In this document: positions 1 through 9,536 of the stretch, piece by piece
How positions within the stretch are numbered: position 1 is the first letter of the stretch
How the letters are laid out: every line of letters begins with the position of its first letter
DNA from: CAITUY01 sp964611575
GTDB taxonomy: Bacteria > Verrucomicrobiota > Kiritimatiellia > CAIKKV01 > CAITUY01
Assembly: GCA_964611575.1 (NCBI GenBank)
Contig: CAZTAJ010000004.1
Span: forward strand, 20,080-84,079
Direction: 5' to 3'
Length of the DNA stretch: 64,000 bases
The notes under the pieces: model-generated
What the model was told of the DNA's origin: nothing
The model's input: the letters and a program-made list of their open reading frames with translations, nothing else
Databases searched by the model: none
Program-made: the position numbers and the translations under genes

Positions 1-391
1 CCGACTGCTCGGCCGTCAGGCTGTCCACGCCGTCCGGCAGCAACGGGCCGGCGCGGCCGCGGCCGCCAAAGGCCCGTTCCATGTCCGGGGAATCATGCCG
101 GATCTTCGGCGCCTCGTGCTTGATCGCATATCCCGGCGCACTGCCGTACATGCCGACGGGATAGCAGACCATGTAGTGGGCAAAGATCTTCTTCGGGCGC
201 TGGTCCAATTTCGCCCGTCGCGCGGCCCAGGGGTCCGCACCCGGCTCGCCCGTCGCCCGCGATATCGCCGGCAGGACGGCCATGGCAAGCAGCAGGAAAA
301 GGCACGCTGTCTTGACCATCGTCCGGGTTAGCAGCCACGGCATGTGGCCGCCTAAGCCAGCACGAGCAATACGCTTAGTCATGATGGCCAT
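1..391 (-). CDS. GH71/GH99-like glycoside hydrolase, N-terminal part (cut by window edge)
   Basis: This is the first ~130 codons of a secreted protein whose gene runs off the left edge. It matches the N-termini of the two GH71-like genes downstream of the same promoter (3704-6199 and 7659-9449): DPWAARRAKLDQRPKK, then a FAHYMVCYPVG strand, then the PLLPDGVD loop. GH71 and GH99 enzymes are alpha-glucanases or endo-alpha-mannosidases, and FAHYM is the typical first beta-strand of that fold. A hydrophobic signal segment (ACLFLLLAMAVLPAISRA) precedes the domain. The start at 391 is chosen for an AAGGA nine bases upstream; in-frame ATGs at 382, 343 and 319 are alternatives, and 319 gives the most compact signal peptide. 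It follows the MDR gene by 5 nt, so it is probably the sixth gene of the 9449-to-1 operon. Substrate unknown. Confidence 0.75.
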   Translation of the reverse strand, partial: MAIMTKRIARAGLGGHMPWLLTRTMVKTACLFLLLAMAVLPAISRATGEPGADPWAARRAKLDQRPKKIFAHYMVCYPVGMYGSAPGYAIKHEAPKIRHDSPDMERAFGGRGRAGPLLPDGVDSLTAEQS

Positions 392-396
392 AAACC

Positions 397-1449
397 TCAA
401 TCCTTCCAGTGGAAGGCTATCGAACTGTACCTCCCGGGTTGCTCTCTGAGATTTGCGTAAGCTTCAGGCGCCTTGCTCACCGGCAAAGGCTCGGCCACAA
501 ACTCGGACACCGGCAGGAGCCCTCTCCGAATGAAATCCACGACCATCTGCCTGTCCTCAACCTTGCGGTCGTTTGGGCGAAAGACGACGACGCCCTCACG
601 ATCTGCGAGACCGCCCGGATGGGTCTGCACCTCGTCCGTATAGGTGGCGAGATAGACCATGCGCGGCCATTTGAACGGGTTGGCCTGGAGCCCTGGGAGG
701 TGGTAGGCGATTCCCGCAACGGACTCGACAGGTCTCTTCAGGAGGCTCGAGGCGAGTCTGCAGCCTGCCATCGTGGATGAGGCTTCCACGGAAATGTCGG
801 CGCCGTTCTCAAAACAACGCAACATCCTCTCCGCAACATGGGGCTCTTTCGCTGAAACCACACCAGCCGCCCCCCATCGGCGCGCCCTCTCAAGACGGGA
901 CTCCTCAAGATCCGTGACCACGACTCTCAGTCCGAGGTTCAGGAGCCACTTGGCGGCGAAAGCGCCGATCAGCCCCTGCCCCACCACGCAGGCCGCCTCA
1001 CCGGCGCGCGGGACGGCCATGCTGATCCCGTGCCAACTGATGGCGGCGACTTCCACCGTGACGTAGTGCCACGGGTCGGCGCCGTCGGGCAGGCGGACGG
1101 GCGCGCAGTCCCCCTTGACCACGCATCGGTGGTGGCTGACATGGCCGCCATAGACGCAGTCGACCCCCTCGGGGTTCAAGGAGTCGGGCTGGTTGCGGCC
1201 GGAGATCAGGTCGCCTTCACGCCATCCCTTGACGTTCCTTCCCACCTCGATGATGCGTCCGACATAGGAATAGCCGGGAATGCAGGGAAAGGTCTTGTTG
1301 TGCGTTGAGAGGTTCCTCAACTCGGTGCCGGGCGAGACAAATGAATAAATTGTTTCGCAAAGGATTTCGTCCTCGCCGCAAGGGGCGAGCTCAAACGTCC
1401 CGGCGCCGACTTTGCCGGGGGCTTCATAGACAATCGCTTTGATTCTCAT
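397..1449 (-). CDS. MDR-superfamily (alcohol/polyol dehydrogenase-like) oxidoreductase
   Basis: A 350-residue medium-chain dehydrogenase/reductase. The N-terminal GroES-like half contains SPGTELR and PGYSYVGRIIEVG. The C-terminal half has a Rossmann fold with GQGLIG near residue 158, followed by a strand ending in the acidic pair of VVVTDLEESR, which suggests NAD(H). The usual catalytic-zinc GHE motif is replaced by PGYSYVG and no Cys precedes SPGTE, so the classical zinc site looks absent; SPGTE-type members of COG1063 share this. A strong AAAGGAG lies eight bases before the ATG. It is embedded in a polysaccharide-degrading operon, so oxidation or epimerisation of a released sugar is a reasonable inference. 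Substrate not deducible. Confidence 0.8.
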   Translation of the reverse strand: MRIKAIVYEAPGKVGAGTFELAPCGEDEILCETIYSFVSPGTELRNLSTHNKTFPCIPGYSYVGRIIEVGRNVKGWREGDLISGRNQPDSLNPEGVDCVYGGHVSHHRCVVKGDCAPVRLPDGADPWHYVTVEVAAISWHGISMAVPRAGEAACVVGQGLIGAFAAKWLLNLGLRVVVTDLEESRLERARRWGAAGVVSAKEPHVAERMLRCFENGADISVEASSTMAGCRLASSLLKRPVESVAGIAYHLPGLQANPFKWPRMVYLATYTDEVQTHPGGLADREGVVVFRPNDRKVEDRQMVVDFIRRGLLPVSEFVAEPLPVSKAPEAYANLREQPGRYSSIAFHWKD

Positions 1450-1525
1450 GGTTCATGCTCCTTTCGTCGTGATGACGGCTGTCCGGTTGAGTTTTCGACG
1501 CTGTTGACTTCAACCCTATCAGCCC

Positions 1526-3664
1526 TTAGTGCCTCATCCAGCCCTCGCCCCACACGGAGACCGTTCCATCGGCGCCGCGGAGCAGGAGTCCGTGCCGGCA
1601 CTGGCGGCCGGTCACGCGATGGCCCTCCCATTCGAAATCGGCATCCAGGGGCACGGCGTGGCGCGCGCACAGGGCCAGCAGGCGTTCCTCCCCGCGGGTG
1701 TAGGCAAAGGCGAGAAAGCCGGCCGGCGCGACGGGTTGCACCGGCCACAGAGCCGCGAGCCCGCCCGGAACCTGGGGCAGTTCAGTCGTCACCGTGGTGA
1801 CGCCGCCATGCCGAATGCCGATCGGCCGGCCTTCCCAACAGACGATCGGTTCGCCGCCGCTCAGTTCCCACGCCTTGATGTGATCGGGATAGGTGCGCTC
1901 CGGATTGGATTGCCAGTTCGGCACCATGCGGGCCGGATCCAGGGGCAGGCGGCACCCGGCGATGTCCAGCGCCGCGCCGTAGGGTATCGCCAACGCGGCC
2001 TCGCGCGCGGGCACGGCGCACCCGGCAAGCGCCGCCCAGCGCGCGCTGACATCCGCCCCGGTATCGCTGACCCGCGCCGGCGGCCCGACCAGCATGATCT
2101 CGACACCCCCTGCCGCCGCCCGTTCGAGACCCTCCCAGGCCGCAAGGTCCAGGCGGTTGGGCCACAGCGCCAGGATGCGGCGGAAACGCCCCAGCGGCGT
2201 CACCCAGCGTTCGGTCTCCGCGCGGCCCGCGGCCAGGGTGCCCGGGTCGATAACGGTCACGCCCGCCTGGGCCACGCTCAGCTCCAGCACGCCCATGAGC
2301 AGATCACGCCGGTGCTGGTGCAGGTAGTTGTCGGAGAAATCGGCCAGCCCGCGCCAGTTGTAGAGGACCGCCGTGTCAGGGTCCGGAACGGCGCCCGCGA
2401 GGCGGTCCAGCAGTTCGCGATGGACATCCAGATGCCGGCCGATGCCCGCCCATGTCGGATGATGCGGATACCCCGGGCCGAACATCATGCTCCCGTGATA
2501 GGCGTGCCCGAGCCAGCGGACGCCCAGACACCCCATCAGCCGCAGGTAGTAGGCCAGATGCGTCGCGGTGGGCCGGAACCCCCAGGAGTTGTTCCACGCG
2601 TCGCCACTGTCAGACAACTGTCCGAGCGCCCGCGCGAGCATGAGCATCGCGACCATGCTGTCCTCGCGCTCGAAGACCGAATCCGTGAAGCCGGCCGTGA
2701 CGCCGCGGTTGTGGCGAAAGTAGTCCACGCTGCCGATGCGGAAGTCGTCGGACAACTCCTCGTGCATGGTGCGGTGGATGCCGACGAAGCACCGCGGGGT
2801 ACGCGCGCGCATGCGGGACTTGAAGTCGGTCTCCAGCCGCGCGAGCCGCGACTCCAGCAATTCGGCGAAATCATGGCGCACCTGGCCGCCGTCCCGGTCG
2901 AGCCACAGGTCGGGCAGCCGCGACCGCAGGTCATAGCCGAACCGCGCGGCGAACGCGTCATACAGCAGAGTGCCGATCGGATATGTGTCCCTGAGGAAGT
3001 GAAAGCCGAAATGGGGCTCGTCCCACACCACGCCGTCGGCGCCCAACGCGGTGGCGTCGTCGCACGCCCGGTCGAGGTACTTCCCGAATCCTGGATGTCC
3101 GAGATCGCTGTCGGCATAGGCGAAGCGCCGGCGGAGGACGACAAACAGCTCGCCGTCTTCCAACCCTTCCACGGTCCACGCCTGCCGGGTGACCGCCTGG
3201 CCGCGCTCGCGGGTCATGGCGCAGCCGCCGCCCTCGCTCACCTGAGAGAGCAGCCGGCAGCGCGCGCCGACCGGCTCCAACGCAGGCCACGTCCAGGCAT
3301 TCTCCAGCACCTGGCAGGACGGGTCGCCGCTCTCAACCACCAGCTCAAACGTCCCGCCTTTGACGTGCGCCCGGCCATGCGCAAGGGTCTCGGTAAATAG
3401 GTCCGGGTCGGCGTCCAGCATGTCGCCGCCATACCGGCGCAAGCTCGCGTCCACCACCACGGCCAGCCCGAGGCGCCGCGCCTCCGCGCAGATGCGCGCC
3501 ACCGCCGCCCGGAACCGCGACGAGCGGTGCGGTGCGCGCGTGTTGCGGAATTCGAGATAGATCGAATCGAAACCGGCCGCCCGAATGTCGGCGAGTCCGC
3601 GGACGCTGATCGACGGGTCGAACGTCTCGGCTTCGGTCATCGCGTAGAACATCATCTGTTTCAT
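1526..3664 (-). CDS. Large TIM-barrel-like glycoside hydrolase candidate
   Basis: A 712-residue protein without signal peptide. The first half reads as a beta/alpha barrel: a strand with FDSIYLEFRN near residue 35, then GADGVVWDEPHFG near 208-220 with the adjacent acidic pair D215-E216 typical of a catalytic or substrate-binding strand end. Middle segments (SWGF, then TH, then LGHAYHG) are rich in aromatic and His residues as in sugar clefts. The C-terminal third (DTAVLYNWRGLADF onward) resembles the flavodoxin-like trimerisation domain of GH42-type enzymes, followed by a small beta domain. The 563-residue protein at 49534-51225 has the same architecture. It is the fourth gene of the LacI-adjacent operon, 39 nt after the previous stop. 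No exact CAZy family can be assigned by eye. No strong ribosome site is visible before the ATG. Confidence 0.6.
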   Translation of the reverse strand: MKQMMFYAMTEAETFDPSISVRGLADIRAAGFDSIYLEFRNTRAPHRSSRFRAAVARICAEARRLGLAVVVDASLRRYGGDMLDADPDLFTETLAHGRAHVKGGTFELVVESGDPSCQVLENAWTWPALEPVGARCRLLSQVSEGGGCAMTRERGQAVTRQAWTVEGLEDGELFVVLRRRFAYADSDLGHPGFGKYLDRACDDATALGADGVVWDEPHFGFHFLRDTYPIGTLLYDAFAARFGYDLRSRLPDLWLDRDGGQVRHDFAELLESRLARLETDFKSRMRARTPRCFVGIHRTMHEELSDDFRIGSVDYFRHNRGVTAGFTDSVFEREDSMVAMLMLARALGQLSDSGDAWNNSWGFRPTATHLAYYLRLMGCLGVRWLGHAYHGSMMFGPGYPHHPTWAGIGRHLDVHRELLDRLAGAVPDPDTAVLYNWRGLADFSDNYLHQHRRDLLMGVLELSVAQAGVTVIDPGTLAAGRAETERWVTPLGRFRRILALWPNRLDLAAWEGLERAAAGGVEIMLVGPPARVSDTGADVSARWAALAGCAVPAREAALAIPYGAALDIAGCRLPLDPARMVPNWQSNPERTYPDHIKAWELSGGEPIVCWEGRPIGIRHGGVTTVTTELPQVPGGLAALWPVQPVAPAGFLAFAYTRGEERLLALCARHAVPLDADFEWEGHRVTGRQCRHGLLLRGADGTVSVWGEGWMRH

Positions 3665-3703
3665 GGTTGGCTCAAACCGAATAGGGGGATATCGTGAACT
3701 GGC

Positions 3704-6199
3704 TTATTCCGCGGGCTTGATTTCCGTGAGTTCGACCGAGAGCTTGCGGAAGATTAACGACGCATGCTGGTCGTATTGCGGCGGCACAGTGGCCACCAGG
3801 TAGATCCGGTCCTTCGGCTTGACCTGGATACCCCCGACCGTTCCTTCGCCGCCTTGCTTTGGAATGAAATCCCAGCGGGCCAATTCGCGCTGCGGGCGGC
3901 TGTGTTCGAGCGTGACGATCACCGGGTTGTTTCCATTGTGGAAGCCGCTGTCGATGACTTCGGAACCATCCGTTTTCCATGTGACTTTCACGGTTCCGGC
4001 GACAGGACTTTCCCAAGCCAAAGCCCGGAGACAATTCCTTCCAGTTTGCAGCGTGAAACGATACCTCTGCCGCTTGCCCTCCCCTTCTCCCTCCGTGCGC
4101 CATTCGTGGACGAACTCGCCGCAGCGGGCGTGGGGCGACGGCACGTTGTACCAGGCAGCGAAGGTGCAGCGCTGCACGGAGTCGCTCTGTTCCCATCCAT
4201 AGCGTTCGCAGGGCCAGTAGTTGCCGTCGTGCGCCAGGGGCAGTTCCATCGCGTACTTGTGCAGGTAATGCCAGACCGGCGTATCGAACTCGTCACGATC
4301 GGGGTTGACGGCCGGCGGGCCTTTGCGCTTCAACAGATCCCAGGTGTATCCGGGAGCATGCTTCGCGGCGACTTTGGGATTTGATTGGTTCTGGAACTCC
4401 TGCAGGTTGCTCAGCCCGTCGCCGTCGGGATCCGCCTTCGGATCGGCGCCCGTGGCTGCCGACCAGTCCGCAAGCGACTTCCCGAACCAGTACATCTCGA
4501 ACCAGTTGGGCAGGCCGTCGCCGTCCAGGTCGCCGTATTCCCCGCGCTGGATTGGCGCGGGCGATGTCTCGCCAAAGTCGGCCCGCCAGTGCCGCAGGTC
4601 CTCGGTCGAGGCGCAGACCATGCTGTGCTGGTCGCGGTAGGGCCTGTCCGTCACGGGTTCGGGACTGTCGAAGCGCAGGTCCACCTTCGGGATGCCGATC
4701 CAGTTGCGGCGGACGAGCTCGGCCGAGACCAGACCCGGCCGCAACGGCACTTGCTTCCAGGAAAGGCCCGCAGGCGCCGCCCAGGTCTCCGTCCGCCCCG
4801 GCAAGCGCACCGTCGCCGGCTTGGTCAGCCACGTCGCGACTTCCAGGACATTCTTCTGCTCACGCCAGGGAGCCCGCGTGCCGAACGGATAGGTGGACAA
4901 TTCATGCGCATACTTGGGATAGACGAAATAGATGCGGTCATGATCCGTCTGCGGAGGCGTGCCGGTTTTCCACCACTGGGTGAAATAGGAGGTGAGGTCC
5001 AAAATCCCATAGCGGGTGTCGGTGGTCGGCGCGAGCTGGGTCAGCTCGGTGTAGTCGTTCCAGGTCCAGAACTGGAGGAGCGTCGATTGGTTCTTTCGCG
5101 CCTGTTCCCAGGACTCCCGCATCATATCGGTGCCGGGGCGGATGGTGCGGCTGTTCCAGCGAATGCTCTCGAACTGATACATGACCGGCTGCACCCATTC
5201 GGCGCCCTTGGACCGGACCGCCTGCGCCATGGCGGCCGCGTTCGTGCCGACATCGCCGGCCAGATTGCAGCCGACGGCATCGAACGACTCCGCGAGCACG
5301 CCGACGGCGTCGGTCAGGGTGAAGGGGCGTTCCGGCGGCGGCTCGATCGGATGCTGCGTGCCGTGGCCGAAGGCGCCCATGTCGAAATGGAAGTACATCG
5401 GGGTCTTGAACTTCTCCTCGAGGAAGGTGAAGCCGCTGCGATACGTGCGCCAGCCGTCCGGCGTCATGCGGAAGGCCGCGTAGGTGCCGATCTCCTTGTC
5501 CTTCCATTCCGGCCGCTGGGACCATTCCTTGACGCCGGTGCCGTGGTGGAGGGCCTGGAAGACGGAGAAATAGCCCATGAGCAGGAACTTGCCGTCCCGG
5601 CGGGCCAACTTCGGGCTCTTGCCGTGCTTCTGAAGAATGTATTCGACGACGTCGGGATTATCCCCTGCGTTGTCCAAACACCAGGTGATCTCGAACGGGT
5701 AGTCTTTTTCCTCCGCCACCTTGAACAATGCGTCCATGAAGGCGAAGGCCTTGTCCTTGCTGGCTGGCAGCACGTCGAAGGCGAAGCCGTCGATGCCGGC
5801 CCGCAGTGCGCGACGGATTTCCAGATCGGCGGACTCCTCGATGCTCGGGCCGTCGATGCCGTCCGGCAGCAACGGATAGCCGCGGGAGAGACCGCCGAGC
5901 GTATAGCCGGCAAACCCGTTCGAAGGATCGGTCGAATCGTGACGGATTTTGGGCGCCTCGTGGCCAAAGGCATAGCCCGGCCTGATGCCGTCCCGCCCGA
6001 TCGGATAGCAGACCATATAGTGGGCATAGACCTTCTTCGGACGCTCGTCGAGCTTGGCCCGCCGCGCCGCCCACGGATCAGCCGCCTGCTCTCCGCCGGT
6101 GGCCGCGCACAGGACCCCGCCCAGCCAGGCGCCGAACAGCAGAACACTCATCCCTTGCGTGTGCACCCGCTTTTCTTGTCGTGTGGTTCGTGTCATCAT
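3704..6199 (-). CDS. Secreted GH71/GH99-like hydrolase with calcium-site linker and C-terminal beta domain
   Basis: An 831-residue exported protein. After a long basic n-region and a hydrophobic signal segment (VLLFGAWLGGVLCAA) comes the GH71/99-like domain, residues ~40-430, starting with KKVYAHYMVCYPIG and containing GIDGFAFDVLP, a conserved strand end with an acidic residue, and MYQFESIRWN. Near residues 553-608 lies a thrombospondin-3-like calcium segment (DLDGDGLPNWFEMYWFGK, then ADPDGDGLSNLQEF). A further ~200-residue beta-rich domain follows and may bind carbohydrate. The start overlaps the previous stop by 4 nt (ATGA), which implies translational coupling. Compared with the paralogue at 7659-9449, this one has the extra C-terminal domain. 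Family GH71 acts on alpha-1,3-glucan and GH99 on alpha-mannan; which applies here is unknown. Confidence 0.78.
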   Translation of the reverse strand: MMTRTTRQEKRVHTQGMSVLLFGAWLGGVLCAATGGEQAADPWAARRAKLDERPKKVYAHYMVCYPIGRDGIRPGYAFGHEAPKIRHDSTDPSNGFAGYTLGGLSRGYPLLPDGIDGPSIEESADLEIRRALRAGIDGFAFDVLPASKDKAFAFMDALFKVAEEKDYPFEITWCLDNAGDNPDVVEYILQKHGKSPKLARRDGKFLLMGYFSVFQALHHGTGVKEWSQRPEWKDKEIGTYAAFRMTPDGWRTYRSGFTFLEEKFKTPMYFHFDMGAFGHGTQHPIEPPPERPFTLTDAVGVLAESFDAVGCNLAGDVGTNAAAMAQAVRSKGAEWVQPVMYQFESIRWNSRTIRPGTDMMRESWEQARKNQSTLLQFWTWNDYTELTQLAPTTDTRYGILDLTSYFTQWWKTGTPPQTDHDRIYFVYPKYAHELSTYPFGTRAPWREQKNVLEVATWLTKPATVRLPGRTETWAAPAGLSWKQVPLRPGLVSAELVRRNWIGIPKVDLRFDSPEPVTDRPYRDQHSMVCASTEDLRHWRADFGETSPAPIQRGEYGDLDGDGLPNWFEMYWFGKSLADWSAATGADPKADPDGDGLSNLQEFQNQSNPKVAAKHAPGYTWDLLKRKGPPAVNPDRDEFDTPVWHYLHKYAMELPLAHDGNYWPCERYGWEQSDSVQRCTFAAWYNVPSPHARCGEFVHEWRTEGEGEGKRQRYRFTLQTGRNCLRALAWESPVAGTVKVTWKTDGSEVIDSGFHNGNNPVIVTLEHSRPQRELARWDFIPKQGGEGTVGGIQVKPKDRIYLVATVPPQYDQHASLIFRKLSVELTEIKPAE

Positions 6200-7662
6200 T
6201 CGATTGGACTCCAGCCGGTGAACTCCTTGACCTTCGCGCCGAATTCCCCCTGCGCGCGCAGGGGCGAATCCTGGGGCAATTCATAGAGCGGCCCTTCCAG
6301 GAGGAGCGACGACTCGACGATGTTGCCCGTCACGGTGGCGCTGTTGGTTTGGGCGAACGCCTCCCACTGTGCCGCCCCAACCCGTCCGCCCCCCCAATCG
6401 AGCGTACCCAGGCCGACGACGTTCTTCGTCAGCTTCACGCGGCCGACGGCCTCCTTGGCAACCCACACGGGCACCCTGTTGCTGACCAGCAGGCAGTTCT
6501 CGATCATGGCCCCGTCCGAAATCGCAATCCCCTGTCCGGCGCCAACCACCGTGCAGCGCACGATCCGCCCCTTGCGGAGTGAGATGCCCCCCCCCTTCCC
6601 CCGCACCAGGCAGTTCTCCAGCTCGACGTTATGGCCGCCCACTTGGCCGCCATCGTTGTCGATGAACTGCGAGCCGCGGCAACTGTGAAAGGAGCCCTGG
6701 AACGCGGCCCCGCCGATAAGATTCCGGCGCACGACGATGTTGCGGTAGATGCTGACGCAGGACATGACATCGACGATGCCCATCCCGCCGTTCCGCTCGA
6801 ACAGGCCCCCGTCCACGATCGTCACGCCGTTGCCGTGCATCGTGAAACCCTGGTCGCAATTGAACGATCCTTCGACGTTTTCATACACGTCTCCGTAACC
6901 CCAGAATCCGGAAAATCCGTCGGCCTGCGAATAGATCGAGCGAAGATTGCGCACCACCACATAGTCGGTATCGACGAACACGCCCCCGTTGAGCGGCATC
7001 TCGATGGTGAGTTCCTCCAGCCTGGCTCCGGCCGGCAGACGAAAATACACCTGCCTCGAGGGGCCGTTGGTTCCCATGGTGTCGTAGAAGAATCCGCCCG
7101 GCGGAAGCGCTTCGAGCGTGAGCACATTCGCGCCGGGCTTGCCGTTCACGAAAAATATCTCCGGCGCCTCGGGTTTGGTGAACCAGCCGCTGTGACTGAG
7201 GAACCCCAGCCAGTTGCTGTGCGGCATGGGGCCCGGCTTGCCGTCGGGCAGCATGTTCTTGAACCAGTAAATGTCATCCTTCAGCCGTGTCCAGCGCTCC
7301 GCGGGCACCTCAAGCAGGCCAGATACCGTGGCGCCGTGGCCGTCGATCACAAACGGGGCGCCGGGAGTGCCGCGCGCGTTGTGCTCCACCCGCACATACT
7401 CACGGTAATCCATGCCGGTATTCGCGATCTCGATGTGGGCGCTGACCGGCGCCATGCTGACCGCCTTCATGATCGTGGCGAACGGCCCGGCCTTTCCGTC
7501 CGCCGCCGGCTCCGCCGCCCGGCCGTCGAACGTGTCATTACCCGTCCGGTTGTTCACGTACAGCGTTACGGGCGGCGCAACGGCGGCCCCGGCCGCGAGC
7601 GCACCCATTAGTCCCATGGCCAAGCTCCAACTCACCATTGTCTTTCGCATTGTTCTGCTCAT
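6196..7662 (-). CDS. Secreted right-handed parallel beta-helix protein
   Basis: A 488-residue protein with a signal peptide (MVSWSLAMGLMGALAAGAAVA) followed by the typical beta-helix N-cap VTLYVNNRTGNDTFDGR. The body consists of short repeating strands rich in N, G and V (for example NVELENCLVRGKGGGISL and IVRCTVVGAGQGIAI), the pattern of pectate-lyase-like or polysaccharide-binding coils. No Ca-site or catalytic Arg could be assigned, so lyase, epimerase or binding function stays open. It overlaps both neighbours by 4 nt, so it is made together with two GH71-like enzymes and probably acts on the same polymer. A paralogue with the same YVNNxxGxD start is encoded in the GntR operon (34747-36201). 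Confidence 0.75.
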   Translation of the reverse strand: MSRTMRKTMVSWSLAMGLMGALAAGAAVAPPVTLYVNNRTGNDTFDGRAAEPAADGKAGPFATIMKAVSMAPVSAHIEIANTGMDYREYVRVEHNARGTPGAPFVIDGHGATVSGLLEVPAERWTRLKDDIYWFKNMLPDGKPGPMPHSNWLGFLSHSGWFTKPEAPEIFFVNGKPGANVLTLEALPPGGFFYDTMGTNGPSRQVYFRLPAGARLEELTIEMPLNGGVFVDTDYVVVRNLRSIYSQADGFSGFWGYGDVYENVEGSFNCDQGFTMHGNGVTIVDGGLFERNGGMGIVDVMSCVSIYRNIVVRRNLIGGAAFQGSFHSCRGSQFIDNDGGQVGGHNVELENCLVRGKGGGISLRKGRIVRCTVVGAGQGIAISDGAMIENCLLVSNRVPVWVAKEAVGRVKLTKNVVGLGTLDWGGGRVGAAQWEAFAQTNSATVTGNIVESSLLLEGPLYELPQDSPLRAQGEFGAKVKEFTGWSPIE

Positions 7663-9449
7663 TTCGACTCCTTGCTTTCTGATGATACGGTATTTGTCCC
7701 GTCGGTGCCGGGCGCCGGCGGCGCGTCGGGCAGAGTCGGGTCAGTCTGATCGAGATACTCCTGCCGATTGGACCGTCCATCCCCATCGGGATCGGCCGCG
7801 GGGTCGGCGACCGTCGCCGTGGACCAGTCCATGAACTTGCCGAACCAGTACATCTCGAACCAGTTGGGCAACCCGTCTCCGTCGGCATCGCCGTATTCGC
7901 TGGCCGTGAACAGGGGCTTGTCGCCGAAGTCGGCCTGCCAGTGCCGCGCCTCCTCGGTCGAGAAGCAATAGAGATCGGCCTGGTCACGGTACGGCCGGTC
8001 GGTGACGGGATCGGGACTCTCCAGCCGCGTGGCTACCTTGCCTCTGCGCACCACTTCCACGGCCACGGGACCGGGCGTCAGCGGCAGGATTTTGGAGAAT
8101 ACGCCCGCCGGGGCCTCGTAGGGCTCGGTCCGGCCCGGCACGCGGATCGTCGCCGGGCGCGGCAGGATCGTCAGCACCTCCAGAACGCCGTCACCCTTGG
8201 AGTAGGCGCGCTCCTTGAACGGAAACACGCGGGCGCCCAGGCCGTAACGCTTGAAGGTGATATAGATGCGGTCATGGTCGGTGACGGGCTGCCTGCCGGT
8301 CTTCCACCATTCCGAGAAATAGGCGTTCAGGTCGAAGATCCCGTAGTGCGTCTGATAGCCGGGGGCAAGGCTGGTGTTCTCCGTGTAGTCGTTCCAGGTG
8401 ACGAACTGCATGAGGTGGGAATTGTAATCCCGCGCCTTGCGCCAGTTCTCCCGGAAGAGGCGGGTGCCGGAGCGCAAGGCGTCCCCGTGCGTGAAGCCCC
8501 ACGTGGCGTTGTCGTACTGGTACCACATCGGCTGGCAGTACTCGCCGCCCACGGCGCGCACGGCCTGGGCGACCTCATCCTCCTCGTCGTAGCCCACGAA
8601 CGAGCCGATGCCCAGTCCGCCCTTTGCCAGTGCGGCGCAGGCAGCCTTGAGGTGGTCGCGTTTGAGCTGGCGTTCCTCCGCCCCCTCCACACGCATGAAC
8701 AACCCCGAGATATCGAACTGCCAGACGATCGGCTCGCCCAGCTCACGTGCGAGTTCATCGAAGCGTTTGACCATCGCTTCCCAGCCTTCAGGCGTGGTGC
8801 GGACGCGGCGGGATTTGTTGAACGACGTCTTGGGGTCCACCGGCTCCCCCATGGCCCGGGCGGCGTCGTCGGCGACCTTGCTGACGGAGTAGTAGCCGAA
8901 GATCAGGGGCTTGCCTTCGAACCGTGCCAGCTTGGGGCTTTTCCCGTGGGTGGCGAGCAGCCAGCGCAAGCCCTCCACATCGTTGGAGTCGTAGCAGAGC
9001 GTGATGCCGAAGGGGTAATCCTTCTCCTCCGCCAATTTGAACAGCATGTCGATGACCTGCTGACAGTTCGCCTTCTCCCCGGCCCACATGTCGATCGCAA
9101 AGCCGTCGATGCCGGCGCGCACGGCACGGCGGATCTCCAGATCCATGCTCTCCTCCAGCGAGAGTTGCAGCCCTTCCGGCACCAGCGGCCAGTTGCGCCA
9201 GCGTCCGCCCACGGCATCCTGGTCCTTGCCTGTGTGCCGCGACTTCGATGCATCGTTGGACCGGTGATAGGCCGTGGCGCGGCAGGCCACGGGGTAGCAG
9301 CCCATGTAGTGGGCGTAGACCAGCCGGGGCCGCTTGTCCGGAAGCGGCGGTCCGGCCTGGAGCGTCGCGACGTGCCGCAGACATCCCGCCAGGCAGAGCC
9401 CCGCGATTCCCACGACCCCCCACGCCACGGTTCGCTTTAACGCCTTCAT
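7659..9449 (-). CDS. GH71/GH99-like hydrolase lipoprotein, first gene of the operon
   Basis: A 596-residue protein whose N-terminus ends in the lipobox LAGC (residues ~20-23), so it is probably a lipoprotein, unlike the secreted paralogue. The catalytic-like domain begins RLVYAHYMGCYPVA and contains GIDGFAIDMW and MWYQYDNATWG. The C-terminus has the same calcium-site segment (DADGDGLPNWFEMYWFGKF, then ADPDGDGRSNRQEY) and stops there, without the extra beta domain of the 831-residue paralogue. It is the promoter-proximal gene; a TTGACA promoter with an overlapping palindrome lies 88-117 nt upstream. An alpha-glucan or alpha-mannan target is known family behaviour, not shown by the sequence. 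Confidence 0.78.
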   Translation of the reverse strand: MKALKRTVAWGVVGIAGLCLAGCLRHVATLQAGPPLPDKRPRLVYAHYMGCYPVACRATAYHRSNDASKSRHTGKDQDAVGGRWRNWPLVPEGLQLSLEESMDLEIRRAVRAGIDGFAIDMWAGEKANCQQVIDMLFKLAEEKDYPFGITLCYDSNDVEGLRWLLATHGKSPKLARFEGKPLIFGYYSVSKVADDAARAMGEPVDPKTSFNKSRRVRTTPEGWEAMVKRFDELARELGEPIVWQFDISGLFMRVEGAEERQLKRDHLKAACAALAKGGLGIGSFVGYDEEDEVAQAVRAVGGEYCQPMWYQYDNATWGFTHGDALRSGTRLFRENWRKARDYNSHLMQFVTWNDYTENTSLAPGYQTHYGIFDLNAYFSEWWKTGRQPVTDHDRIYITFKRYGLGARVFPFKERAYSKGDGVLEVLTILPRPATIRVPGRTEPYEAPAGVFSKILPLTPGPVAVEVVRRGKVATRLESPDPVTDRPYRDQADLYCFSTEEARHWQADFGDKPLFTASEYGDADGDGLPNWFEMYWFGKFMDWSTATVADPAADPDGDGRSNRQEYLDQTDPTLPDAPPAPGTDGTNTVSSESKESK

Positions 9450-9536
9450 GAGACTCCTGCCTTCATTAATCCGCCTGCCCGCGCGCCTTCGCGTAGTTCT
9501 GCGGTCTAAGTTGCCGCCGTCCGCCCAGAACCCTCA

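Noticed and set aside
1529..3400. A 623-codon open frame on the plus strand
   Set aside because: Shadow of the 712-residue hydrolase; Arg/Pro/His-rich composition typical of antisense frames in GC-rich DNA.
4385..6286. A 633-codon open frame on the plus strand
   Set aside because: Antisense to a GH71-like gene that has a signal peptide, calcium motifs and operon coupling.
7941..9440. A 499-codon plus-strand open frame
   Set aside because: Antisense of the lipoprotein GH71-like gene; no recognisable motif.
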